Shown: positions 51,401-59,994 of the stretch, one piece after another
Layout: the number at the start of each line of letters is the position of its first letter
Numbering within the stretch: the first letter of the stretch is position 1
From: Methanoculleus taiwanensis
Lineage (GTDB): Archaea; Halobacteriota; Methanomicrobia; Methanomicrobiales; Methanoculleaceae
Length of the DNA stretch: 64,000 nt
Assembly: GCF_004102725.1 (NCBI RefSeq)
Contig: NZ_LHQS01000002.1
Span: 611,984-675,983 of the forward strand
Direction: 5' to 3'
Translations under genes and position numbers: made by a program
Notes under the pieces: generated by a model
What the model was told of the DNA's origin: nothing
Databases searched by the model: none
What the model saw: only the letters and a program-made list of their open reading frames with translations

Positions 51401-53164
51401 TTATGCGCCTTTGTCCGCCTCTCCGAGAGGCCGCCATGCCCGGGAGGGGACCTGCAGTTCAAACCGCGCTCCCCTGCCTGCCGTGCCGGTCTCGGCGATC
51501 CCGATGCCGGTGATCGAGAGGATGTCGCGGGAGAAGGCGAGCCCGAGGCCGGTGTTCTTTCCATAGCCGTACCTGAAGATCTTCTCTTTCTCCGCATCTC
51601 CGATCCCGGCGCCGTTATCCTCGAATGCCACGATGAGGCTCCCGTCTCTCTCTTCCTCCGTTGCTATCCGTATCTCCGTGAGCCCGTCCCCGTGGCGGAG
51701 TGCGTTCTCGAGCAGGTTATAGATGACTTTGACCGAGAGCGGGTCGGTGTAGATCTCCACCGGCATAACCCGGGAGGTGATCGAGACGCTGTCGAGGGGG
51801 AGGTCGTCGACAGCCTGGGTGATCAGCGATTCGAGTGGCTGCCAGATCGGCTGGTGCAGCCCGATCTCCTGGTAATCGCGGGAGAACTGGAGGTGGCGGG
51901 TGATCTTCCCGACGAGATCGATAGATGAGGAGAGGTAGGCGTCGCCCGCAGGGGATGCCCGGTCCTCCTGGAGAAGGGTCAGGTACCAGGAGAGGGCGGT
52001 GAGCAGGTTGCCGATATCGTGGCGGGTCAGCCGGGTTAAGAGGGAGATCTTCTCCCCGGCTATCCGGAGGGCTCTCTCCGATGCCTTTCGGCCGGTAATG
52101 TCCCTGATGATCAGGACAATCCCGACAGGCTCGGCGTCCGGGTCTTTGACGAGTGATCCTGCAATACTGACATACGTCTCCTCCTTCCCCTCGAGAAGTG
52201 CCTCACGATCGGAGAGTCTCCCCTGCTCCGTGATGGTCGCCCTGATCGATGCGTAGGCGGTCTCGGGGATGAGCGTCCCGACAGACCGGCCGGGAAGGTC
52301 GCTCTCCGCTATTCCGAAGATCTCCGCCGCAGCTCTGTTCGTCGTAATGATCCTGCCGTCCATATCTGCAAGGACAAGGCCGTCCGGCATCGTCCGGATG
52401 ATATCCGGAACTGCCGTCTCCGGACTGAGTACGAAGAGCCCGTACTTATGGACGGCGTAGACAATGAGCAGGGAGAAGATGACGATCCCGATGAAGACGA
52501 GGTTCGGGGTGTATATCCTGTAGGCTGGGAGGAGTATTCCGGAGAGGAATCCGAATCCGATGACGGTCGCAATACCGATGCCGACGAGCCTGTTCTGGCG
52601 TCGGATCTTCCCCGGTTGTGCTCTTCGCCAGGCGGTGATACTGATGTATGCCGCGGTGACCATTACGAGCGTGACATAGATCGCTTCGATCTGGTAGGCC
52701 GGGCTTGCGGAAACCGGGAGGTAGACGTAGCCTGTCCCGGGCTCGTAGCCTACGGTATAGATCTGACCGGTGAGTATCTCGACGAGGGCGATGAGGAGGG
52801 CAGGGAGATAGAGCGCGATGAGGAGATGCCAGGTTTTCTTCTCCTTCGCGAGGGGGTGGCCGGTGAAGGCGAGGATGAAGTGGGCGGTGAGTGCGGCGAC
52901 GAGCGGCCAGAAAGCGCTGGCTTTCAGCCAGAACCAGACCTCGTCGTACCCGGTTGCCTGCCAGATGAAGAACTCGCCGAGAGCCCAGTAGGTTGCGGCG
53001 AGCATTGTGGCGAGGAAGAGGCGGTTGACCGTCGACGAGGGGTTTTTGGCAAAGACGAATACTCCGAGGCCGTAGGTGATGAGCGCCGATACGAGGCAGA
53101 AGATGACCAGGAAGGTGAAGACGACCATAGCAATCGCAGAGCCCGCGCGACCCCGGGCAGCCAT
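51401..53164 (-). CDS. membrane histidine kinase: 7TM-PAS-HisKA-like-HATPase
   Basis: 587 aa from the ATG at 53164. Residues about 10-235 contain seven helices of the N-terminal histidine kinase 7TM type (FFIWQATGYDEVWFWLKASA, HFILAFTGHP). A PAS domain lies at about 250-365 (TMPDGLVLADMDGRIITTNR, AAEIFGIAESDLPGRSVGTL). The phospho-acceptor helix is LLTRLTRHDIGNLLTALSWY (His in RHDIGN), and the ATPase has NLLENALRHG (N box), VAFEDNGAGIG and GYGKNTGLGLAFSRDI. Senses an unknown signal at the membrane. No response regulator is adjacent. The ATG at 53128 is an alternative start. Confidence 0.88.
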   Translation of the reverse strand: MAARGRAGSAIAMVVFTFLVIFCLVSALITYGLGVFVFAKNPSSTVNRLFLATMLAATYWALGEFFIWQATGYDEVWFWLKASAFWPLVAALTAHFILAFTGHPLAKEKKTWHLLIALYLPALLIALVEILTGQIYTVGYEPGTGYVYLPVSASPAYQIEAIYVTLVMVTAAYISITAWRRAQPGKIRRQNRLVGIGIATVIGFGFLSGILLPAYRIYTPNLVFIGIVIFSLLIVYAVHKYGLFVLSPETAVPDIIRTMPDGLVLADMDGRIITTNRAAAEIFGIAESDLPGRSVGTLIPETAYASIRATITEQGRLSDREALLEGKEETYVSIAGSLVKDPDAEPVGIVLIIRDITGRKASERALRIAGEKISLLTRLTRHDIGNLLTALSWYLTLLQEDRASPAGDAYLSSSIDLVGKITRHLQFSRDYQEIGLHQPIWQPLESLITQAVDDLPLDSVSITSRVMPVEIYTDPLSVKVIYNLLENALRHGDGLTEIRIATEEERDGSLIVAFEDNGAGIGDAEKEKIFRYGYGKNTGLGLAFSRDILSITGIGIAETGTAGRGARFELQVPSRAWRPLGEADKGA

Positions 53165-53739
53165 ATCCCTCGGGTTTCGCCGGGAGCTGCTGCCCGACTC
53201 CCGGCTATCGATATGGCTCGCTGCAAGGTCCGGTGTGGATGTTACTTGCTCTGTTTTCGGCCGGGAAAACGGTTTGCTTTTTGGTTCGTGGCGCCGGTGC
53301 CCGGGTGCGGCTTTCCGGAGGTTTCCGCTCTTTTGAAACCGGATTCCCGGCAGCACGGGGGTTTACAGCCTCCGGGCGGAAACTGCGATGGTACCGGCGG
53401 CCGTTCCGGGGTTCTGCCGGATGACGTGCAGCCGGATGCTCATGTTTTCCTCCGCCCGGGTAGGGCGACTCACGCCGTTATGAAAAGTCGCCAGAACGGG
53501 GTTATTTTCCGCTTTTACGCCTGCTTTCTGAGGTCGGATCCTGCGGTCGGAGAAATCCTGTGGATATTGTGCTGATTGCGAAAAAGAGAATAATCCTTGA
53601 GGTATATCGGCCGTATGAGCGGGGGTGATTTTTCGAGGATGGATACCCTCACCGGGGGTGCGATCGGCCGTCTGTGGGCGTCTGTGAGGGTGGTCGTTTC
53701 GGGGGTCGGGCCGGCTTGGGGTGAGGGCACTGATACTTA
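53165..53739. other. gene-poor stretch with repeat copy A
   Basis: 575 bp without a convincing gene. Positions 53501-53715 are repeat copy A. A TATA-like ggtatat at 53602 precedes a short open frame beginning MSGGDFSRMDTL that is also seen, diverged, in copy B. Confidence 0.6.
53501..53715 (+). repeat. dispersed ~215 bp repeat, copy A
   Basis: Aligned by eye to 58712-58924: the same order of shared blocks, including gattgcgaaaa, aatccttgaggtatat and tgtgagggtggtc, with roughly four of five positions equal. Same orientation as copy B, 5.2 kb apart. Not inside a known gene. Confidence 0.7.
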
Positions 53740-54348
53740 CTATCTTTCGTTTGTTTGGGGTAAGATCAGCAGTTGCATCGCTTCCCGCCAGATCCGGCGT
53801 GTCTCCTCTTCCCCCATCGACGTCATCTTATAGTTCAGCATGCCGGAATAGAGAGCAACCATGATCAGTGCCAGTGTCCGTGAGTCCGTCCGGGCTTTGA
53901 TCCGCCCCGTTTTTTGTTCTCTCTTGATTGCGCTTTCCGTTGCGGATACCAGTGCGTCTATATAGTCTACCGCTGCCCCGCGGACCGCGGAATTTCGTAG
54001 GGCAAGAGCAAACATCTCGTAAAATAGTGCACGCCGCTCTTCATCGCCAAGATCGAACTGCTCGAAGATAGGGGAGAATAACTCCGTATACAACTCTTCC
54101 AGCGTCGCATGCCGGGAAGATTCGTCGGTTACCTTCTGCATCTCCCTCTGGATGGTGGCCATCACCTCCCGGAGCAGTGCCTCTCTGCTCGGGAAGTACC
54201 AGTATACCGCTCCTTTGCTAACGTTCAGTTTCTGTGCTATTGCATGGATGGTCGCCTGTGCGTACCCTCGTTCGGCGATCACCTCTATCGCGGCCTTGAT
54301 GATCTTCTTCTTTGCGTCTTCCTTATATTCGGGTATGACTTTCGGCAT
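53740..54348 (-). CDS. TetR family transcriptional regulator
   Basis: 202 aa. Helix-turn-helix at about 15-55: AAIEVIAERGYAQATIHAIA followed by KLNVSKGAVYWYFPSREALL, the TetR signature. The C-terminal part is helical with a probable ligand pocket (FEQFDLGDEERRALFYEMFA). It is divergent from a methyltransferase gene with a 120 bp shared control region containing candidate operators, so it probably represses both genes until a small molecule is bound. Confidence 0.92.
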   Translation of the reverse strand: MPKVIPEYKEDAKKKIIKAAIEVIAERGYAQATIHAIAQKLNVSKGAVYWYFPSREALLREVMATIQREMQKVTDESSRHATLEELYTELFSPIFEQFDLGDEERRALFYEMFALALRNSAVRGAAVDYIDALVSATESAIKREQKTGRIKARTDSRTLALIMVALYSGMLNYKMTSMGEEETRRIWREAMQLLILPQTNER

Positions 54349-54353
54349 GAACT

Positions 54354-54374
54354 GTCAGTACTTCAATTCCTGAC
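54354..54374. promoter_or_regulatory. candidate TetR operator (inverted repeat)
   Basis: GTCAG at 54354-54358 and CTGAC at 54370-54374, 11-base spacer, at the expected transcription start of the tetR gene. Confidence 0.4.
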
Positions 54375-54415
54375 CGCATTATTTTTGTTATCTGGGTATT
54401 GTTCCCTACCGCTTT

Positions 54416-54425
54416 GTATTTATAC
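54416..54425 (+). promoter_or_regulatory. TATA box of SAM methyltransferase gene
   Basis: gtatttatac 54 bases before the ATG at 54469. Confidence 0.5.
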
Positions 54426-54431
54426 ATTCCA

Positions 54432-54460
54432 ATGCGTATGTTTATTTGCCTATGCGAATG
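54432..54460. promoter_or_regulatory. direct repeat near methyltransferase start site
   Basis: atgcgtatg (54432-54440) and atgcgaatg (54452-54460), 20 bases apart, that is two helix turns, around the predicted start. Candidate second regulator site. Confidence 0.4.
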
Positions 54461-54468
54461 GTGATTTC

Positions 54469-55362
54469 ATGACCCTGACGACGAAGGAGAGAAAAGATCC
54501 CAGCAAAATGGCAGAGGGGATCGCGATGCACCGGTTCAAAGAATCGCAAAAACCCGAAGGCGAACGCCTCTGTTATGACCCTTATGCAATCCACTTCATC
54601 ACCCCTGCGATCCTGGAGTTCGCAGCACGTCACCCGGCAGAGGCGAATGCGATGGTGGAGCGGATGGAACGCAGGTTTCCGGGTTTGAGCAGCTCGATTC
54701 TCGCAAGGGTCCGGTATTTCGACGATTTCGTGTTGCAATCCCTCGCGGAAGGGCTCGAACAGCTGGTCATCCTCGGTGCGGGCTACGATACCCGGGCGTA
54801 TCGCATCGAAGGACTGCGCGAGCAGGTCCGCGTGTTTGAAGTCGACCACCCCGAGACCCAGTCGGTAAAGAGGGAGAAAGTTCGGGAGCTCTTCGGCTCG
54901 CTTCCGGAGCATGTCGTGTATGTCCCCCTTGATCTCGAAACCGGAGATCTCGGTCGGGAGCTGACCGGCAATGGCTATAATCCTGATAAACAGACTCTCT
55001 TTATTCTGGAGGGACTGGTGATGTATATCCCTCCGCACGCGGTCGACGAGATCCTTGCCTTTATCCGAAATACCTCGGCTCCGGGCAGTGCCGTCATCTT
55101 CGATTACTATCCTTCGAGTGTCGTTGACGGGACGTGCGATCGGGAGATCGCACAAAATATTCGCACGTATGTTGCACAGCTGGGAGAGCCCCTTCGGTTC
55201 GGCATTCCGGAGGGAACTGCGGAGGCATTTCTTTCGGAACGCGGGTTTTGCAATGTCGTAAATGTGACGAACGAGGATTATAAAAAACTCTATTTCAATG
55301 GGAAGAACGAAAACCGGGAAGTCTGCAGCGCATTATATTTCGCACACGGGATGGTGGAGTGA
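54469..55362 (+). CDS. class I SAM methyltransferase, leucine carboxyl methyltransferase-like
   Basis: 297 aa from the ATG at 54469 (GGTGAT three bases upstream). The SAM site is LEQLVILGAGYDTRAYR, with VFEVDHPETQSVKREKVREL as motif II and FILEGLVMYIPPHAVDEILA as motif IV. This is the LCM/TIGR00027 (PpmM-type) family that methylates carboxyl or hydroxyl groups, often on polyketide-like or xenobiotic compounds. Divergent from a TetR regulator, which suggests induction by its substrate. Base composition is AT-richer than the neighbours near the promoter, hinting at acquisition. Confidence 0.88.
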   Translation: MTLTTKERKDPSKMAEGIAMHRFKESQKPEGERLCYDPYAIHFITPAILEFAARHPAEANAMVERMERRFPGLSSSILARVRYFDDFVLQSLAEGLEQLVILGAGYDTRAYRIEGLREQVRVFEVDHPETQSVKREKVRELFGSLPEHVVYVPLDLETGDLGRELTGNGYNPDKQTLFILEGLVMYIPPHAVDEILAFIRNTSAPGSAVIFDYYPSSVVDGTCDREIAQNIRTYVAQLGEPLRFGIPEGTAEAFLSERGFCNVVNVTNEDYKKLYFNGKNENREVCSALYFAHGMVE

Positions 55363-55816
55363 TGGGGCAGAACCCTTTCGCGGCACATTTTTTACCGAAA
55401 ATACCGGCACATCGGTTTCGTGTGCACACTCGTATGCCTCACTGATAACTTTTGAAGGAATGCAGGATCATAGTCCCTGCGATAGGGTCATCGCCCCGGA
55501 GCCGTCTCCGGACCTTTTCAAGGCGCCGAAGGCCATACTCCATGGCCTGCATCGCCGGCTAGGCCGGGGCATGCTCGCTGCTGGTGATTGAAATGGTGCC
55601 GATGTCGGCAGGTTTCCTACTCAGGGAGAAGCCTGCGTGACAGATAATCCGGGTGGTGGTAAACCGATGGTTTTCAGGCCCCGATACCAGAGCCTGTGTC
55701 AACGGGATATACGGTCGGTGGATCCCAACGGTCATTCACCTCCCTTCATCGTACTCTCACCGGATGCCCCGGCAGTCGAGTCCGCCTCCCCAGTGTAAGC
55801 CGGGTCTCTCCGTATC
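55363..55816. other. intergenic stretch without recognised feature
   Basis: 454 bp. No convincing frame on either strand. A short GC hairpin (CCGGAGCC-GT-CTCCGG type) lies near 55498; otherwise I see nothing. Confidence 0.5.
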
Positions 55817-57001
55817 TCACGCCTTTTTCAGCGTGAACCTGAATGCCGCCCCTTCCTCCGGGTGCCCGGGCACCCGATCCTCAACCCAGATCTTTCCGCC
55901 GTAACGCTCGACCAGGATCTGCACCAGGTAGAGCCCGAGTCCTTCGCCGACGCCCCGCTTCTCCTGTTCATAGCGGTGGAAGATCGCCTCTTTCTGGTCG
56001 TCCGGCACGCCGGGACCGGTATCCTCGACCGAAACCCGGACGAGCCCGTTCGCATCTTCCGTCCGGATGTTGATCGCGATGTCGGGGCCGCCGAACTTGA
56101 TGGCGTTTCCGATCAGGTTCGAAAAGACTTCCGGGAGCAGGCCGTCGACCTGGACGCGATAGGGTGAACCCCTGTACCGGATGATACCCTCGGGGAAGTG
56201 GCTGGTCTCCTCCCGGATGACTGCATTGAGGTCAGTAGGCCTCAGTTCTGCTGTTCCGGAATGAATTCTGCGGATCTTCGAGACCCTCCGCAGGATCTCG
56301 ATACTCTTCCGGACGCTCCGCTGGAGTTTCCCCGCGTACCTGGCTGCCTCTCCCTTCCCCTGCAGGCTGTCGATGAGCAGGTCTGCGTAGAGGTTCGAGA
56401 CGTTCTCGGTGTTGCCGATGTCGTGGGTTAGGATGTCGAGGTACAGATTCGTTTCCCGGTGGGCGGATGCAAGGTTCCTGTTCAGCCGGGCGAGGTCTTC
56501 GGCGTGGTGCCGGAGAGCCTCCTCGGCCCGCTTGCGCTCGGTGATCTCGCGGGCCACGGCAACGGCGTACTGCTCCTCGCCGAAGGTTACGAATCTGATG
56601 GTGATCTCGACCGGCACCTCGGCTCCGCCTGATGTGAGGAGATCTGCGGTCACCATCTGCTGCCTCCGAGAATGGTTCTTCCCGGACGAGAGGATCTCGA
56701 GGAACCGAAGCCGCCTTGCCGGTGCGATCAGGCTGCAGAACGGTATCTGCATCAGATCGTCGCGCTCGTAGCCGAGTTGCACCCAGGCTGATTCGTTTGC
56801 ATCGACAAGAAGGCCTGTCCGGGTATCGATGAGAAATATGGCATCGTTTGCCTGGTCCAGGAGTGCACGAAACCGTTCGAGCTCGGCGAGGCGTTCCTGC
56901 AGCTCGGGGTAGTAACTCTTGTGGATCGAGTGCTCCCCAAGTCCGATGATACGCTGACGGAGCGCATCCCAGTTAGGTTTCTGATCAGAGCGCCGATGCA
57001 T
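55817..57001 (-). CDS. PAS histidine kinase (soluble)
   Basis: 394 aa from the ATG at 57001. A coiled N-terminal part (YYPELQERLAELERFRALLD), a PAS domain at about 45-165 (QANDAIFLIDTRTGLLVDAN, ITERKRAEEAL end), a phospho-acceptor helix ETNLYLDILTHDIGNTENVS and an ATPase with NLIGNAIKFGG, VEDTGPGVPDD and GLGLYLVQILVERYGG. No membrane helix, so the sensor is cytoplasmic. Its start overlaps the end of the iron alcohol dehydrogenase gene by 17 bases, so the two are co-translated. No receiver domain nearby. Confidence 0.9.
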   Translation of the reverse strand: MHRRSDQKPNWDALRQRIIGLGEHSIHKSYYPELQERLAELERFRALLDQANDAIFLIDTRTGLLVDANESAWVQLGYERDDLMQIPFCSLIAPARRLRFLEILSSGKNHSRRQQMVTADLLTSGGAEVPVEITIRFVTFGEEQYAVAVAREITERKRAEEALRHHAEDLARLNRNLASAHRETNLYLDILTHDIGNTENVSNLYADLLIDSLQGKGEAARYAGKLQRSVRKSIEILRRVSKIRRIHSGTAELRPTDLNAVIREETSHFPEGIIRYRGSPYRVQVDGLLPEVFSNLIGNAIKFGGPDIAINIRTEDANGLVRVSVEDTGPGVPDDQKEAIFHRYEQEKRGVGEGLGLYLVQILVERYGGKIWVEDRVPGHPEEGAAFRFTLKKA

Positions 57002-58151
57002 AGATCTCCTCAATCTCTTTCAGTTCCAGTCTCCGCGGATTGGTTGCCATGCAGGGGTCGATGAGCGCACGTTTCGCAAGATCCGGGAGATCGCCAGGTC
57101 TTACTCCGAGATCGGAGAGCGTCGCATCGATGCCGAGCGATCGGCGGAAATCGCCGATGGCACGGGTGAGAGCCTTCTGCCGTTCAGTCCCGGGCAACCT
57201 GTCCGGCTGCAGCCCCATCGTCCGGGCGATCTCGTCGAACCGGTCGGGCACCGCGGCGTAGTTGTAGCCGACCACGTGCTCCAGGAGAATGGCGTTGCAC
57301 CGTCCGTGTGGCAGGTCGAGAAGACCGCCGAGGCTGTGCGACATGGCGTGCGCGGCCCCGAGGCTCGCGTTCGAGAAAGCGAGGCCGGCGTACAGGCTCC
57401 CGAGCATCGTCCGGTAGCGTGTCTGCAGGTCTTCGGGGGCGCTGAAAGCGTTCGGAAGGGCGGATACCTGCAGCCGGATGGCCTGCATCGCGTGCAGGTC
57501 TGTTACCGACGAGCTCGCGTTCGAGACATATGCTTCAATCGCATGAGCGAGGGCGTCCATCCCGGTGTCGACGGTCAGTGTCGTATCCATAGTGGTGAGC
57601 GGAAGCGGGTCAAGGAGGGAGATGTCCGGAACCAGCGTCTTGCTGATGATCGCAATCTTCCGCCGCCCCTCTTCATCTGTGATGATGGCGAACTGCGAGA
57701 CGTCCGCAGAACTTCCGGCAGTTGTCGGAATGCAGATGAGCGGGGGGCCTGGCAGCTGCACCTGGTCGACCCCCTCGAATGTCAGGATGTGGCGCCGGTT
57801 GGAATTGACGATCCCGATCCCCTTCGCGCAGTCTATGGGACTGCCGCCGCCGACGGCAACAATCCCCTGGCATTCCGCCGCACGGTAGACCTCCGCCCCG
57901 GTCATCACCTCACCTACCCGGGGATTGGGAGAGACGCAGTCGAATACCTCGTAGGGGATGCCGGCCTCATCGAGGCTGCTACAGACGCAGTCAGCCCATC
58001 CTGCCTTTGTCACTCCGGCATCGGTGACGAGCAGCACCTTTCTCAGGCCAACATTGCGGGCGTACCGTCCGGCGAGCTCCAGTGCACCGCGGCCGAATAT
58101 GAACTCGGGAACAAAGAATTTTTTCAGTTCGAGTTCGTCTCTTACGAGCAT
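56985..58151 (-). CDS. iron-containing alcohol dehydrogenase
   Basis: 388 aa from the ATG at 58151, with GGTGGAG nine bases upstream. NAD(P) binding is VAVGGGSPIDCAKGIGI, the fold continues ICIPTTAGSSADVSQFAIIT, and the metal ligands lie in DTGMDALAHAIEAY (Asp, His), GAAHAMSHSLGG (His) and DLPHGRCNAILL (His), all intact. Oxidises or reduces short alcohols/aldehydes; secondary alcohol use is known in Methanoculleus, but usually by other dehydrogenase types. Heads a two-gene operon with a sensor kinase. Confidence 0.92.
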   Translation of the reverse strand: MLVRDELELKKFFVPEFIFGRGALELAGRYARNVGLRKVLLVTDAGVTKAGWADCVCSSLDEAGIPYEVFDCVSPNPRVGEVMTGAEVYRAAECQGIVAVGGGSPIDCAKGIGIVNSNRRHILTFEGVDQVQLPGPPLICIPTTAGSSADVSQFAIITDEEGRRKIAIISKTLVPDISLLDPLPLTTMDTTLTVDTGMDALAHAIEAYVSNASSSVTDLHAMQAIRLQVSALPNAFSAPEDLQTRYRTMLGSLYAGLAFSNASLGAAHAMSHSLGGLLDLPHGRCNAILLEHVVGYNYAAVPDRFDEIARTMGLQPDRLPGTERQKALTRAIGDFRRSLGIDATLSDLGVRPGDLPDLAKRALIDPCMATNPRRLELKEIEEIYASAL

Positions 58152-58218
58152 AGACACAATCTCCACCCGCGAGGGATCGTGACAGTCCCCCTACGATGGG
58201 ACTCATCCCCGTTATCCA

Positions 58219-58227
58219 CATATATAC
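58219..58227 (-). promoter_or_regulatory. TATA box of iron alcohol dehydrogenase operon
   Basis: gtatatatg on the minus strand, 68 bases before the ATG; leader about 45 bases with a Shine-Dalgarno. Confidence 0.6.
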
Positions 58228-58711
58228 ATTAGCCCCTCCCGAATTTACCACTCAGCTACGCTCTGAATCAGGTTCTTTCGGTTAGTCCTCGCGAAAATGT
58301 TCGTCCCTATCAGAGGTACGTTCAGAACGATGAATTTTGTGACAGGGAGCCTTGCATTGCGGTGCATCGCCCGAAGGGCGAACGCTTCCTTGGCTAATGT
58401 GAAGATATCCCGATCAGGGATCCTACCGTGGATACTCCTCCCATCGCTCCGGCAAGGAGAGCAGCTTTCGGACAATGTCCGTGTAGGTCTGCCGGGTTTT
58501 CCGGTGGTTGCGATGGGAAACGGTGGCGGGCGGATAATGCAAACTGCTCTGCAGTTCCTATGGTAATCGCTTTTAAAACGGAAACGGGAGTCGGATTGCC
58601 GATTTTCACCTCTCGAGCCTCCGGCCGGTGTGCCCTCATCGGTGGTTTTGGGCTCTCACCGCGGTTTTCCTCTGCCCTGTGCCCCCCGCCCAGAAATGCG
58701 GTCAAATTGAC

Positions 58712-58924
58712 GTTATTTCCGGTTTTACGCCTGCTTCCGGAGGCCGGATCCTGCCGCCGCAGGGAACCTGTGCATGTCGCGCCGATTGCGAAAACGAGAA
58801 GAATCCTTGAGGTATATTGGCCATATGAGCGGCGGTAATTTTTCGAGGATGGATACCCTGCCTCGACCCGAGATCGCCCGTCTGTGGGCTTCTGTGAGGG
58901 TGGTCTTTTTGGGGGATCCGGCCG
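58712..58924 (+). repeat. dispersed ~215 bp repeat, copy B
   Basis: Counterpart of 53501-53715. Contains the same TATA-like ggtatat followed by an ATG frame MSGGNFSRMDTL with synonymous and conservative differences from copy A. Confidence 0.7.
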
Positions 58925-59240
58925 GGAGTAAGGGTATTTAAGATTTCCGTGACCTGTCCCGCCTGCGAGGAGTCGCCCCGGCGGATCTCCGGGCTCGGGT
59001 CGGTGATACGAAGCGGTTCCGAAGAGCAGTCTCACGTTGCGGGGAGTCCGGGGTTTCGTACAGGTACCGGAGGGGAAGCTCGCCCGGTCACTCAGCCGGA
59101 GGTGGGTATTGCGTCCCCTGTAAGGGAGTCCGCCGTGCGTCGGGTTTCCGTAAGGCCTCGAATGCCTCCCGCACCTGCCGGCAAAAGAGATCCGGTACTT
59201 CGTCGGATCCGCAGTTCTTCATGAGCGAGATAGTACCGGG

Positions 59241-59408
59241 TCAGTTCCGATTATAGATCCAGCAGATCTTCTTCTGTGCATCGGAAGTAGTCTTCCCCGA
59301 CTCTTCGAGGTACTCGATGATCGTCTTGAAGGTCTGCTACATCATCTTCTTCGGCAGGTTCTCCCATAGAGCCCGGCGGCGGTACTCACCGCTGTGTTCC
59401 CGGGTGGC
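59241..59408 (-). pseudogene. broken small DNA-binding-like protein
   Basis: The frame reads EYRRRALWENLPKKMM, then an in-frame TAG at 59339-59337, then QTFKTIIEYLEESGKTTSDA and QKKICWIYNRN before TGA. The pieces fit one small helical, wing-ended protein common in methanogens (the stop probably replaces Trp or Tyr). No start codon with a ribosome site is seen. Likely decayed. Confidence 0.45.
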
Positions 59409-59464
59409 TCATCGGTTGAACGCCTGTAATCTTTTTAGAAAATGGCTTTGCACAAAAGAATGAA

Positions 59465-59537
59465 AGCCCCAGCCGAGATTTGAACTCGGGGCCTGCTGAT
59501 TACAAGTCAGCCGCTCTGCCAGCTAAGCCACTGGGGC
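59465..59537 (-). tRNA. tRNA-Thr (anticodon TGT)
   Basis: The minus strand folds as a tRNA: acceptor GCCCCAG / CTGGGGC, anticodon stem GCTGA / TCAGC around loop CTTGTAA (anticodon TGT, Thr ACA codon), T arm with GTTCAAATC. 73 bases including discriminator; CCA is not encoded. No intron. A TATA-like CTTTTTATC lies about 25 bases upstream. Confidence 0.95.
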
Positions 59538-59561
59538 GCAGCATATACATTGGTCTTCCCT

Positions 59562-59570
59562 GATAAAAAG
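59562..59570 (-). promoter_or_regulatory. box A/TATA of tRNA-Thr
   Basis: CTTTTTATC on the minus strand 25-33 bases upstream of the mature tRNA 5' end. Confidence 0.5.
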
Positions 59571-59587
59571 GGTGGTGTTTGCACGAG

Positions 59588-59854
59588 CTATCCCTCGTCG
59601 CTGCCGGCGGGAGCCCGGCTCCAGACGACCCGGCCGGCGTACCGGATCTCCGCCAGGCGGTGGTACGGGATGCAGGTTACGCGATCTCCCGAGTCGACCT
59701 CGAAGTAGTAGGCGTCGAGCTTCCGGATCGCTCCCCCTTCGACGGAGGAGACGCCCCCCGGAGCGCCGCGGTTGACGTAGGTCAGCGAGACTCTGGCAAA
59801 GTCGCACTCCGGATCGTGGTAGAGCCGCAGCAGCAGGCGGTGACTTGTTCGCAT
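59588..59854 (-). CDS. DUF504 / UPF0248 family protein
   Basis: 88 aa. MRTSHRLLLRLYHDPECDFA, then VSLTYVNRGAPGG, IRKLDAYYFEV and the signature VTCIPYHRLAEIRYAGRVVW are the UPF0248 (DUF504) pattern: a small basic archaeal protein of about 80-90 aa. The IPYHRI motif is strongly conserved; the family is linked to RNA repair or processing, exact role unknown. Lies just upstream of the tRNA gene on the same strand. Confidence 0.88.
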   Translation of the reverse strand: MRTSHRLLLRLYHDPECDFARVSLTYVNRGAPGGVSSVEGGAIRKLDAYYFEVDSGDRVTCIPYHRLAEIRYAGRVVWSRAPAGSDEG

Positions 59855-59994
59855 ACGTCCGTGCCCCCATGAACCATTCTCTTCTCCCGTTTAATACTGC
59901 CGTGCGGATCCCCCCGGCCCGTGCGGTGGGTGCAGATCGGGATCATCCTTAAGATAAGGTTTGCCTAGAAGAGGGCACGGATCAGGATCTGCCT

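Larger units (their letters stand above)
58152..59240. other. gene-poor region with repeat copy B
   Basis: About 1.1 kb. Near 58219 is the TATA of the dehydrogenase; 58712-58924 is repeat copy B. Open frames here have no family resemblance; the one ending at 58838 (LRYIGHM... and AKTRRILEVYWPYERR in overlapping frames) partly matches copy A. Remaining sequence holds nothing I recognise. Confidence 0.5.

Noticed and set aside
55653-55904. Short plus-strand frame after the SAM methyltransferase
   Set aside because: Its end is antisense to a kinase gene and the rest shows no coding pattern; no transposase motif could be confirmed.
58245-59035. Several frames in the gene-poor region that might be transposase fragments
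   Set aside because: No DDE or helix-turn-helix motif and no terminal repeats could be seen, so no insertion sequence is called.
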